Of a stretch of 64,000 nt of DNA, positions 1 through 8,198 are shown one piece after another. Source of the DNA: a bacterium (GTDB taxonomy: Bacteria; BMS3Abin14); assembly GCA_029210545.1 (NCBI GenBank), contig JARGFV010000001.1, positions 15,542 through 79,541 on the forward strand. Reading direction: 5' to 3'. Every line of letters begins with the position of its first letter. The first letter of the stretch is position 1. The translations under genes were made by a program, and so were the position numbers. The notes below the pieces were generated by a model, which was not told the DNA's origin, did not search any database, and was given only the letters and a program-made list of their open reading frames with translations.

Positions 1-45
1 ATAGGGTTCTGAAAAGCGATCCAAAAATTCAACATTCAACTTTGA

Positions 46-210
46 TGACTTCGCAAAAAGTCATCAACGCCCCCCGCGCGGGGCGCCCAAATCAATGACT
101 CACTCCGTAAGTCATTGATTTGTAAGGAAAGGGAAAACGACGCTTTTCCCTTTCCCCAGGACATTAATGAGCCAGGAAAAGTCCCGGATTGGACTTTTTG
201 CGACTCTATC
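46..210. mobile_element. Family B miniature element, copy B0
   Basis: A 165-bp element built of successive hairpins: a terminal hairpin around CGCAAAAAG, a GC-only palindrome (CCCCGCGCGGGG), an arm pair around AATCAATGACT and AGTCATTGATT, an arm pair GGAAAGGG and CCCTTTCC, and a terminal CTTTTTGCG. It is flanked by AACTTTGA (38-45) and AACCTTGA (211-218), which match at 7 of 8 positions and look like an 8-bp target duplication. It lies directly against the left end of the insertion sequence that follows. No coding capacity. Confidence 0.75.
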
Positions 211-218
211 AACCTTGA

Positions 219-1881
219 TGGACCCGCAATTAGTCACGCTGCGGTTTTTTCTGGTAGTTGGTTACCAATGTACGATTGACGTATCATTTTTCTGAAATCG
301 TCCATAGTTGACGACAACAGCTCTTTGACAGCATCAATAAGTCCCAAAACAAGCTGAGAATGGGGTAAATAAGGCCCGTTGTCTTGGATTTTCCTGTTTC
401 TGAACGTAGCGGCGCGCAGGATGTTGACACCTGTGGCCTTCAGGAAAACCGAGCAGGTCTCCTTGTCGAAGGCGGCGCTGTGGCGCTCCTTCTTGTGTTT
501 GGTTCTCAACGGCGCATGGCCTTGAGGACAGGAGGTGACCTTCCCTCTCTTGGCCAGGGTGAAATCGGTGAGGCTTACACTCTTGTCCTTGCCGGGCTCC
601 GGCCCCTTGACGGGCGAGACGACCTCGACGCTCATCTCGCTCGCTGCCTTCTCGACGTTCTCGTCGCCCCCATAGAGGGTGTCGGCCAGAACCTCCTCGG
701 GACCCAGGTCCCGGTTCTTCGTATCCTCGATGAAGGGGATCAGGGCCTTGGCGTCACTCTTGTTGGCGGGTTCGACCGATATGTGGGTTATCAGGGAAGG
801 CTGGCTCTTCTCCTCGCTGTTCTCGTAGGTCTCGGCGACCTGTACCTGGTAGCCCTTGCCCTTGTGCCCACTGTAGCCGGCGTCAGGGTCGGAAGGGCTT
901 TGCAGGGAGTCGGAGGGAACGTCACGGTTGGGTTTGACCGAGGCCTTCCTCTTACCGGTCTCCCCGTCATCCTCGACAATGCACTGTTCCTTGAGAAGCC
1001 TCACCAGAAGCTGGTAGCTGGTCATGGAGGATATGCCGGGAAGTTTGCGGAACCGATCCACCAGGTAAAACAGGTCATTGGCCAGAGTCTCAAGGGTCCT
1101 GGATGACTCGGACGGCTTGACCATGGAAAAAGCCGACTCGCCCTTTTTGGACATGTAACGGTCGGTCAGTTCCTTGTCCAGAACATCAAACAGACCCTTG
1201 TGGTGACGCTTCAGGTTGCGCAGGAACTTCTTGATAGTGGCGACAAACAGGCCGACGCGGCCCAGATGACGCATGTTCGACTGTATGTGTACCGAGTCGA
1301 TGCGCTGCTTGCTGGTGTCGACATTGAACACCACGGCAAGCTTGGCGGTCACGGACTCGAACAGGGGAAGGTAGAGGTTGTGTTCGGTAAGGATCTTCCG
1401 TATGCTCCACAGTGTTTTGGGACTGACATAGGCCTCCTCATCCGACTCACCGGTGATATTCAAGGCGTAATGCCACTTTTTGTTGAAAGTAAACTGGTCA
1501 ACCGCATCGTCATCGGTCAGATCGTGCATCTGCTGGAGGATCATCAGGCCCAGCATGGCGTATAGCTCCTTGGTGGGACGACCTTGAAGCTCGCTGTAGT
1601 GTAGGAGGAGCTTTTGAACCGGCAGTTCAGGAAGGACCTCCTCCCTGAACAGATGAGCCCAGGAGCTCTCCAGAAGCTTGCGGCGCCTGGGGCCTAAATG
1701 CTCGAAAGGATCGAACATGTCGAGGGTTTTGTAGTCTTTGGTATGGAACATGGCAACTCCTCGCAACTCATTGATTTCGTTGGCATATTCCACCATAAAC
1801 CACGCCCCGTTAAAAGGAAAAACAACCTTTTATCCATGGTTTTCAAATAGTTGGAAGAATGATACTTTTTGCGATGCCGTC
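219..1881 (-). mobile_element. Insertion sequence carrying an IS5/IS1182-like transposase
   Basis: The region holds one transposase gene. Its outer sequences, TGGACCCGCAATTAGTC at 219 and, inverted, the strand complementary to ACTTTTTGCGATGCCGTC ending at 1881, resemble each other and resemble the ends of the family B elements. The flanking 8-mers (AACCTTGA and AATATTCA) do not match, so no target duplication is evident for the whole unit. The right end stops 5 bp beyond the stop codon of the PilZ gene. The boundaries are my reading of degenerate repeats and could be off by some bases. Confidence 0.55.
234..1751 (-). CDS. DDE transposase, IS5/IS1182-like, internally deleted
   Basis: About 505 residues. 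The N-terminal part (LPVQKLLLHYSELQG, then MLGLMILQQMHDL) is the DUF772-type region of IS5/IS1182 transposases. The first catalytic aspartate is likely in RIDSVHIQS (about residue 152) and the second in LADTLYGGDEN (about 357). The usual RHSAAFD segment is present (RHSAAFDKETC), but it runs straight into FLKATGVNIL. In relatives I recall about 60-70 residues between these, including the third catalytic residue (E in an RxxAGVE-like motif). It is therefore probably an in-frame deletion that leaves the enzyme inactive. I chose ATG 1751 because GAGGAG lies just upstream. A longer frame to 1796 has no such site. Confidence 0.8.
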   Translation of the reverse strand: MFHTKDYKTLDMFDPFEHLGPRRRKLLESSWAHLFREEVLPELPVQKLLLHYSELQGRPTKELYAMLGLMILQQMHDLTDDDAVDQFTFNKKWHYALNITGESDEEAYVSPKTLWSIRKILTEHNLYLPLFESVTAKLAVVFNVDTSKQRIDSVHIQSNMRHLGRVGLFVATIKKFLRNLKRHHKGLFDVLDKELTDRYMSKKGESAFSMVKPSESSRTLETLANDLFYLVDRFRKLPGISSMTSYQLLVRLLKEQCIVEDDGETGKRKASVKPNRDVPSDSLQSPSDPDAGYSGHKGKGYQVQVAETYENSEEKSQPSLITHISVEPANKSDAKALIPFIEDTKNRDLGPEEVLADTLYGGDENVEKAASEMSVEVVSPVKGPEPGKDKSVSLTDFTLAKRGKVTSCPQGHAPLRTKHKKERHSAAFDKETCSVFLKATGVNILRAATFRNRKIQDNGPYLPHSQLVLGLIDAVKELLSSTMDDFRKMIRQSYIGNQLPEKTAA

Positions 1882-1886
1882 AATAT

Positions 1887-2237
1887 TCAGCCTGTGCGGC
1901 TTTTGACGTAGTCGGCGATGAGGTCCTCAATATCCCCTGGAAGATCGACGAAGGCAATACCAGCACCCGTGAGCAGTGCCCGCTCAGCCGTGTTCGAGTT
2001 CCACCTGACCACTCCCCTGACCACCATACTGTCATCTACCGGAGGCACGGAGAAGGTGAGCTCGACATTCTTTCCTACTTCCGGGACCGGCTCAATGGCA
2101 ACATACACACCCAGGACGGAGATGTTGAGGATCCTGCAGACATGGCCCTTCGATCCGATGTTCACGATACAGCCTATGTCCGTGGGTACCCTTGGCTGTT
2201 TTCGAGCGGTTATTCCGAGCACCTTGATTTTTCTCAT
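1887..2237 (-). CDS. PilZ domain protein
   Basis: A 116-residue single-domain PilZ protein, a class that binds cyclic di-GMP. Both ligand motifs are intact: RxxxR at R12-R16 (ARKQPRVP) and NxSxxG at N38-G43 (NISVLG). Starting at ATG 2237 places GGGGGA about 7 bases upstream. A TTG five codons earlier is possible but has no clear ribosome site. It is divergent from the truncated PAS-GGDEF gene at 2357. The insertion sequence ends 5 bp after its stop codon, so the 3' end may originally have run on differently. The target of this PilZ protein cannot be read from context. Confidence 0.85.
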   Translation of the reverse strand: MRKIKVLGITARKQPRVPTDIGCIVNIGSKGHVCRILNISVLGVYVAIEPVPEVGKNVELTFSVPPVDDSMVVRGVVRWNSNTAERALLTGAGIAFVDLPGDIEDLIADYVKSRTG

Positions 2238-2356
2238 TCTGATTTCCCCCAACCCCGGGATCGCGATCGAATTCGGGGTTTATGAAAAAACCTTGTTGAC
2301 GATGCACGTTACGTTAACCGAGGGAACTTCCCGCAACAACCCAGCAAGGTGTGGGA

Positions 2357-2752
2357 ATGATAACCAATAAGGAGATCATGAACCTTCTTCCGGAAATGCT
2401 GCTGGAGATCGTCGATACCGGATCCGAGCAGCTCATCGTCTGGGCCAACGACAAGGCACTGGGCCGATATGGTTCAGGAATCATCGACAGCCGCATAACT
2501 AACCTTGTCCCTCCCATGAAGTGGGCGGAAATTTACACCACGCTTTTCAGGAGCGGGAAGGTCGAGGATGTCAGGTTCCGAAACGATGAGGGTGTATTTG
2601 AATTCTCGGGTTTCTACATCAGGATGGACAAGGCCGGGATGCAGGGACGCATCCAGCTGATCATGCGGGACATCACGGAGGAGGTGATGCTCGCCACCAC
2701 GGATTCGCTGACGGGCATCTACAACCGGAGGCACATCAACGAAAATTCGTGA
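2357..2752 (+). pseudogene. PAS domain fused to a truncated GGDEF domain
   Basis: Residues 1 to about 105 form a PAS-like sensory domain (LEIVDTGSEQLIVWAND through GRIQLIMRDITEE). It is followed by the linker and first helix typical of diguanylate cyclases (TTDSLTGIYNRRH). The frame then ends within six codons and runs into a pyrimidine-rich spacer (about 2765-2820). The GGDEF active site and everything after the first helix are missing, and I see no remnant further downstream. This looks like a diguanylate cyclase that lost its catalytic half. The remaining PAS domain might still be made. ATG 2357 was preferred (AAGG upstream), and GTG 2351 is also possible. Confidence 0.7.
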
Positions 2753-2906
2753 ACTGTGAGCCTGCCCTTTTACTTTCCACTCGACCTTCCTTTTCCCTTT
2801 TCCCCTTTTCCCCCCTTCCACGCCCATTGCAGGTGGGCCTTTTCCCGGCTCAACCCTTGCATACATCATTTTTCAGGAAAGGTGCGAAACCTGAAAGGAG
2901 GAGGCA

Positions 2907-3608
2907 ATGAAATGGGTCCTGGTGATCGAGGCGTCTGAGATGGACAGGGAATACCTGGAGAGGGTGATCGGCAGGCTGGGGTATCAGATCTACTCCGCGA
3001 TCAGCGGTGAGGAAGCCATCCACTTCATGAACCAGAGCCTGCCCCACGCCCTCGTCGTGGGAGAACGGATCCCGGATTGCGATCCCCTGGATCTGGGCCG
3101 GACGATCAGGAAGGACCGTATCCTTTCGGGCCCTCCCATGCTCCTCATGAGTTCCAGAAAGGACCACCTGTTTAATGAAAAAGCCCGGCAGGCGGGGTTC
3201 GCCGAGATCGTGCACCGGCCCATGTCCATCCGGAAGTTCTTTACCAGCCTTGAACTGTGCCTCTCCAACAACCGCAGGATCTATATCCGCGCTCCCATGG
3301 CCATTCCCGTCCTGTTGAGGAGCGCCGCCTCAAAGCTGTCCCTGACGACCCACAATTTTGGGGAAGGAGGCATGTATATCCAGACAGTGAACCCGCTGCC
3401 TTCCGGGACCGAGGTAGATCTTGATTTCAACCTTCCCGGACTTCGCAACAGTTTCAGTTTCCGGAGCCAGGTAATGCACACCCAGTCAAGGGGCACAGAC
3501 GAACTGCCCGCCGGGATGGGGCTCAGGTTCCTGGATATCAAACCGGCTATCGAGACGATCTTCAGAATCTTCATGGAGAACTTCCTGGCCAAACGGATGG
3601 CAGCGTGA
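2907..3608 (+). CDS. Degenerate receiver domain fused to PilZ domain
   Basis: A 233-residue protein with a very good ribosome site (AAAGGAGGAGG) before ATG 2907. Residues 1-115 have the fold pattern of a response-regulator receiver, but the phosphorylation apparatus is lost. The acidic pair is VIEAS instead of DD, the acceptor aspartate position is Gly52 (VVGERIP), and the conserved Lys is Arg104 (HRPM). Residues 120-230 form a PilZ domain with R124xxxR128 and an NxGxxG version of the second motif (N150-G155, with Gly replacing Ser). It probably binds cyclic di-GMP and uses the receiver for phosphorylation-independent protein contacts. The N-terminal domain could also be called a pseudo-receiver. 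Confidence 0.85.
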   Translation: MKWVLVIEASEMDREYLERVIGRLGYQIYSAISGEEAIHFMNQSLPHALVVGERIPDCDPLDLGRTIRKDRILSGPPMLLMSSRKDHLFNEKARQAGFAEIVHRPMSIRKFFTSLELCLSNNRRIYIRAPMAIPVLLRSAASKLSLTTHNFGEGGMYIQTVNPLPSGTEVDLDFNLPGLRNSFSFRSQVMHTQSRGTDELPAGMGLRFLDIKPAIETIFRIFMENFLAKRMAA

Positions 3609-4154
3609 TGTTACAGGGTCGCAAAAATGTCCAGGCGGGACTACTGTTAACCGCCAAAGTCCGTGCGGGCCTTCGGCTCAAGGGAAGGCGAAAAGCGTCG
3701 TTTCCGCCTTCCTCACCGAGACTGCTGATAATCACCGACATGTTTGCCGGTCACTGATCTATGCGCCCCGCGCGGGGCGCATAGATGGACTTTCTGCATG
3801 TCCATCAACTTTGCAGACCCGCCCGGTGTTGCGGACCGTGCCCGCACACGAAAGTGGGCAACTGTACACTTTTGTGTGCAGCGAACCAGGGGATCGGCCT
3901 GAGCAAAGTGAAAAGTGATGGAAGGACCGTTCCTGGTTCCCGGGTATAAGGCTCCAGGTCCAGGAACCAGTCACGACCTTCTCCTTTCTCCTTTCTCCTT
4001 TCTCCTTTCTGCCTTCTCTCACACCCTGGCCAACCCGACAGTCCTTTCAAACCGTAGGCTGGCTAAATAAGGTTATCGTGATTAACTGTTATCAAGTTCT
4101 TATTGCGGGGCCGCTCCATTTAGCACGGCCCCCCCCGGGCGAGAGGCTGTCATC
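3609..4154. other. Non-coding spacer with an old family B copy and a heptameric tract
   Basis: No convincing gene. Positions 3612-3804 are a diverged family B element (CAGGGTCGCAAAAA at the left, GGACTTTCTGCATGTCCATC at the right, central CGCCCCGCGCGGGGCG palindrome) without a recognisable target duplication. Positions 3978-4020 are a tandem tract of the 7-mer CTTTCTC. Positions 4108-4136 can fold into a GGGGCCG/CGGCCCC hairpin just before the binding-protein gene. Confidence 0.65.
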
Positions 4155-5321
4155 ATGAAAAAGTCCCTCCTTTTCTTCCTTGCTGTCTTCGCCCTGATCC
4201 AGATATCGGCCCGAGCTGCTGAACCTGTCCGGATCGGCCTGACCCTCGGGCTCACGGGAAAGTACACCGAGATGTCGGCCATGCAGATGAAAGGGTACCG
4301 GTTATGGAAAAAGCAGGTGAACGACCGGGGCGGGATTGCCGGCCGACCTGTAGAACTTATCATCCGGGACGACGGGAGCGACGGCCCGGCCGCGGCCGGC
4401 CTGTATGAGGAGATGATGGGGAGCCGCAAAGTAGACCTCGTCTTCGGGCCCTACGCCAGCGCCATCACCGCTGCCATCCTCCCCGCAGCCGAACGGCACG
4501 GCTACCCCGTCCTGGTAGGCGGCGCGTTCTCGGACCAGCCTTGGTCCCAGGGGCGCCGCAATGTTTTCGGGGTTTACACACCGGCGAGCCGGTACACCGT
4601 GGGGTTTCTGGAAATGCTGGTGGCCAGCGGCGTCGACCGCCTGGCTATCCTGGCCACTGATGATGTTTTCTCACAGAGCGCTGCCGATGGTGCCGCCAAA
4701 TGGGCCGGGCGCTACGGACTTGAGGTCGTTTACCGGGAAACGTTCCCCAAGGACAAGCAGGAACTCGACGACGAGATCGGCCGGGCCCGGGAATCCGGCG
4801 CCAGCCTCCTGATCATGTGCGGTCATCTCCAGGAGGCCGTCTCGGGCAGGGAAGCCCTGTCCCGCGCCGGGTGGCAACCCGCCGCCTATTACGCCACCGT
4901 AGGACCGGTGCTGCAAGAATACGCGGACCGGCTCGGTCCGCTGGCCGAGGGGACATTCTCGTCCTCGCAGTGGGAACCCGACCCGGACCTGGATTTCCCG
5001 GGATCACGCCAGTTCCTGGAGGAGTTCACGGCCACCTACTCAACGGCGCCGTCCTACCACGCCGCCACCGCTTTCGCAACAGGGACCATCCTCGAACAGG
5101 CCGTCCACAGGGCAGGGGGTATCGACCGGGAAAAACTCACCGAAGCGCTGTTCACCCTGGATACCATGAGCATCATCGGCCGGTATGGCGTCGATCGCAC
5201 GGGGATGCAGATCCGTCAGTTCCCCGTGATCACCCAGTGGCAGGAAGGACGCAAAGAGATCACCTGGCCCGAGGAGATCAAGACCGCAGACCCCGTATTC
5301 GGACGGACGGATCATGATTAA
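4155..5321 (+). CDS. Periplasmic ligand-binding protein, branched-chain amino acid type
   Basis: A 388-residue solute-binding protein of the Leu/Ile/Val class (Peripla_BP_6). A signal peptide covers about residues 1-21 (MKKSLLFFLAVFALIQ, cleavage near ARAA). The typical opening follows (VRIGLTLGLTGKYTEMS), then the lobe segments GGIAGRPVELIIRDD and DLVFGPYASAITAAILPA. No ABC permease or ATPase gene is nearby. Instead its stop codon overlaps the start of a sensor histidine kinase gene, so I infer that it senses a small molecule for that kinase rather than serving in import. GAGAGG precedes the ATG. The ligand cannot be predicted. Confidence 0.88.
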   Translation: MKKSLLFFLAVFALIQISARAAEPVRIGLTLGLTGKYTEMSAMQMKGYRLWKKQVNDRGGIAGRPVELIIRDDGSDGPAAAGLYEEMMGSRKVDLVFGPYASAITAAILPAAERHGYPVLVGGAFSDQPWSQGRRNVFGVYTPASRYTVGFLEMLVASGVDRLAILATDDVFSQSAADGAAKWAGRYGLEVVYRETFPKDKQELDDEIGRARESGASLLIMCGHLQEAVSGREALSRAGWQPAAYYATVGPVLQEYADRLGPLAEGTFSSSQWEPDPDLDFPGSRQFLEEFTATYSTAPSYHAATAFATGTILEQAVHRAGGIDREKLTEALFTLDTMSIIGRYGVDRTGMQIRQFPVITQWQEGRKEITWPEEIKTADPVFGRTDHD

Positions 5322-7434
5322 CATGCGCCGTTTCACCAGCAGCCTGAACTTCCGGATCACCCTGCCGGTGGTCCTGCTGGTGTTCTTCATGTGGCTGGGA
5401 CTCAACATGTCGGTGTTCAGAGCCGTGGATGAGTTCCAGACAAGCAGGATCGCGGAGGACATGGAGTGGGCATCCCGGTTCACCTACAACATTATCAACA
5501 AGGACTTTTACGACCTGACCCTCTCGGAGGGCCGTGGTAAAGAAAGGCACCTGAGGATCGTCCAGGGGAGGTCCTTTGGCGCCCTGGAGGAGTTCGCCAG
5601 GCAGAAGGGATTTGTCGCGGCCGTCTACTCCCATGAAAAGGAACGCCTCCTGCTTGACGGCAGCCTGCCCCTGAAGTTCATCCAGGCTATTCAGCGCAAG
5701 CACCAGGAAAATCACCTAGGGCTGGTTTCCAACGACGGTCGGGAATATTACCTTTATCATTTCGAGTTCGAACCGTGGGGCTGGCGCATCTTCCTGCTCA
5801 AGGAGGTGGCCTCCTACGCGGCCTTCGTAAGCAAGGAGCGCAGTATCCAGGTGGGCACGGGCGTGGTCGTCCTGCTGGCCGCTTTCCTTCTGTACTTTTC
5901 GCTACGGTGGAACATCCACCGGCCCATCCGGCAGATCATCGACTCCCTGGCATGGCAGACGCCCCCCCGGTACACGGGCGTGGGCGAGTTCGAGTACCTG
6001 AGTGCCCGCATCGGGTCCATGGTGTCGTCCCTGGAAGAGAGGGAGCAGTTCCTGGCAAGCGTGTTCGACAGCATCCAGGACGGGATCAGCATCCTGGATG
6101 CCGACCTGAACGTCGTGCGCGTCAACAGGACCATGGAGAAATGGTATTCACATATCCCTTCCCTGGTGGGGAAAAAGTGCTACGAGGTCTACCACGGCAG
6201 GGAGGCCGTGTGCGACAACTGCCCTTCAATAAGGACCATGGAAACGGGGAGCATGGCGGTGGAGCTGGTCCCCAGGATCGGCGCCGACGGGGAGATAACC
6301 GGGTGGCTGGAGCTGCACACCTTCCCACTCCTCGACCGGCAAACCGGGGTCCAGGAAGGAGTCATCGAGTATGTCCGGGACGTCACAAAGCAAAGAGCCA
6401 CAGCAGGAGCCCTGGAGGAGACCAGGGAGCGGTTCCAGGTCGCCTTTCATGCCGGCCCGGACCCCATGGTCATCGTCAGGCTGTCGGACCGGACCGTGGT
6501 GGACGTGAACACGGGGTTTGTGGAGAGCACCGGATACGCCGCTGACCAGGTGGTTGGCAAACGTTCCGAGGAAACCCCCTACTGGAAGGACGACGAGAGC
6601 AGGGACCGCCTTTACGACGCGATACGGGACCATGGACTGGCGGACAACATGGAGATGGAGTTCAGGCTCGTCTCAGGCGAGCTCAGGCCCGGCCTGCTTT
6701 CGGCCAGGATCATGGCCCTGGCCGGCGAACCCCACCTGCTGGTCCTGGTCAAGGACATTTCCCAGCTCAAAAACGCTGAAGCGCGGCTGAAAAATTCCCT
6801 GAGCGAAAAAGAGGTCCTGCTCAAGGAGATCCATCACCGGGTCAAGAACAACCTCCAGGTCATCTCCGGGCTCCTCAACCTCCAGGCCCACCACATCAGC
6901 GATCCGGTGGGCCGATCGATCTACAAGGAAAGCCAGAACCGGGTCATCACCATGGCGCTGATCCATGAGGATCTTTACCGGTCGGCCGACCTGTCCAGCG
7001 TGAACCTCGAAGGCTATATCAAGAATCTGGCGGAGAACCTGTTCAGATCCTACCAGGTCGGCCATGGCCGGGTGAAGCTGGAGCTCGACGTGGAGCACAC
7101 CGAGATGGTGGTGGATACGGCTATCCCGTGCGGGCTTATCATGAACGAGCTCATCTCCAACGCCCTCAAACACGCGTTCCCGGGTGACCGCGCCGGCACA
7201 TTGACCGTCCGGTTCCGTTCAACAAGTGAAAGGCAATATTACCTCGAGGTATCCGACGATGGCGTCGGTCTGCCGCCGGGAATGGACTTTGCCGACACCA
7301 CGACCCTGGGGATGCAGCTGGTGAAGGTGATCGTGGAGCAGCTCGCCGGCACAATGGAGATCGACGGGGATCATGGGACGACGTTCAGGATATCCTTTGC
7401 CGAATACCTGGAGGCGGGCACCGTCCTGTATTGA
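5314..7434 (+). CDS. Membrane sensor histidine kinase, double PAS, HisKA_2 type
   Basis: A 706-residue sensor kinase. TM1 is at about 15-33, followed by a periplasmic domain of about 145 residues, TM2 at about 181-199 (VVVLLAAFLLYFSLRW) and a short linker. PAS1 covers about 245-365 and carries the Cys pattern CYEVYHGREAVCDNCPS. PAS2 covers about 370-485. The phosphoacceptor region is of the HisKA_2 kind (LLKEIHHRVKNNLQVISGLL), followed by an HATPase domain with an N box (MNELISNALKHAF) and DDGVGLP. It overlaps the binding-protein gene by 8 bp, so the two are translationally coupled. No response regulator is adjacent. HisKA_2 kinases often signal to output domains encoded elsewhere. Confidence 0.92.
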   Translation: MINMRRFTSSLNFRITLPVVLLVFFMWLGLNMSVFRAVDEFQTSRIAEDMEWASRFTYNIINKDFYDLTLSEGRGKERHLRIVQGRSFGALEEFARQKGFVAAVYSHEKERLLLDGSLPLKFIQAIQRKHQENHLGLVSNDGREYYLYHFEFEPWGWRIFLLKEVASYAAFVSKERSIQVGTGVVVLLAAFLLYFSLRWNIHRPIRQIIDSLAWQTPPRYTGVGEFEYLSARIGSMVSSLEEREQFLASVFDSIQDGISILDADLNVVRVNRTMEKWYSHIPSLVGKKCYEVYHGREAVCDNCPSIRTMETGSMAVELVPRIGADGEITGWLELHTFPLLDRQTGVQEGVIEYVRDVTKQRATAGALEETRERFQVAFHAGPDPMVIVRLSDRTVVDVNTGFVESTGYAADQVVGKRSEETPYWKDDESRDRLYDAIRDHGLADNMEMEFRLVSGELRPGLLSARIMALAGEPHLLVLVKDISQLKNAEARLKNSLSEKEVLLKEIHHRVKNNLQVISGLLNLQAHHISDPVGRSIYKESQNRVITMALIHEDLYRSADLSSVNLEGYIKNLAENLFRSYQVGHGRVKLELDVEHTEMVVDTAIPCGLIMNELISNALKHAFPGDRAGTLTVRFRSTSERQYYLEVSDDGVGLPPGMDFADTTTLGMQLVKVIVEQLAGTMEIDGDHGTTFRISFAEYLEAGTVLY

Positions 7435-7496
7435 GGGATTTTAGTTCACGGTTCGCGGTTCACAGCCAAGGCTTTCGATCTCATCCGACCCGTCAA

Positions 7497-7925
7497 CTAG
7501 GAATCTGTCGGAGAACCTCCCTGTTTTTAACAGGGAGGGCACAGACTCCTAGCTGGAGTTTGTCGGAACATATTTTTTTGAGTCTTTTTTTATATAATAC
7601 CTTGTGTTAACAATGACTTGCAATCTTCACCCGCAACTTTGACAGGGTCGCAAAAAGTCCAATCCGGGACTTTTCGCTCCACGGAAAGGGAAAAGCGTCA
7701 TTTTCCCTTTCCTCACGGATCGCTGACATGATTTCCGGTCATCGATCCGGGCGCCCTTCCCAAGCGCGGCTAGTCATTGATTTGGGCGCCCCGCGCGGGG
7801 CGCGTTGATGACTTTTTGCGGGTCCATCAACTTTATCACCTGTTGATCTGAAGGCAAAAAGCATTAGAAAAGTCGTTCCGACAAACTTTTACGCAGCGTG
7901 TCAGGGTTTTCCGACACGCTGCTAG
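7497..7925. mobile_element. Family A element, copy A1, interrupted by family B copy B2
   Basis: The left end at 7497 has CTAG followed by a hairpin (GGAATCTGT pairing with ACAGACTCC). The right end has the arm pair GCAGCGTGTC and GACACGCTGC and ends in CTAG at 7922-7925. Between them, a complete family B element of 186 bp (7641-7826) is flanked by GCAACTTT and TCAACTTT, matching at 7 of 8 positions. The nesting shows that B transposed after A was already in place. Core sequences TTTGTCGGAA and TTCCGACAAA mark the inner inverted repeats of A. Confidence 0.75.
7641..7826. mobile_element. Family B miniature element, copy B2 (nested)
   Basis: 186 bp, starting GACAGGGTCGCAAAAAGTCC and ending CTTTTTGCGGGTCCA. 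It includes the GGAAAGGG/CCCTTTCC hairpin and the GCGCCCCGCGCGGGGCGC palindrome. Compared with other copies, its third hairpin has changed in both arms (GGATCG with CGATCC instead of AATCA with TGATT), so pairing is kept. It is inserted inside family A copy A1. Confidence 0.75.
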
Positions 7926-8198
7926 CGTGACGAAGACGGACCTGTCACGCCATAGCTCGTAGAGCGACAGCGGAAGCCATTAGCGACGCCCCAAAGCTAA
8001 GACGGAAGACGCAGGCAATCTGGAGCCTTTCGAGGATCACAAGAGTGCACCAGATACGAGGCTCGACTGAGGAGCCAACTGGAGGCGTATATGGAACATA
8101 CTTCGAGGTTGCCGACGATGGAGTACGAAGCCCATTAGGGTCCCGAGCGAAGTCGAGGGATAGATGGCGTGCTATTGGGAGCCGTTATTACCCCCCCC

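Larger units (their letters stand above)
7435..8198. other. Repeat-filled spacer, no gene
   Basis: This 760-bp spacer between the converging kinase and rodA genes holds a 7-bp periodic tract (7441-7470, GGTTCAC-like), a family A element with a family B element nested in it (7497-7925), and about 270 bp of GC-poor, low-complexity sequence with GACGAAGACGG-like words. Short open frames here have no ribosome sites or recognisable product. Confidence 0.7.

Noticed and set aside
219-1881. This transposase as the driver of family A
   Set aside because: Its ends resemble family B, while family A ends (TAGGAGCCTGTCGGA type) are different, so another transposase outside the window is needed.
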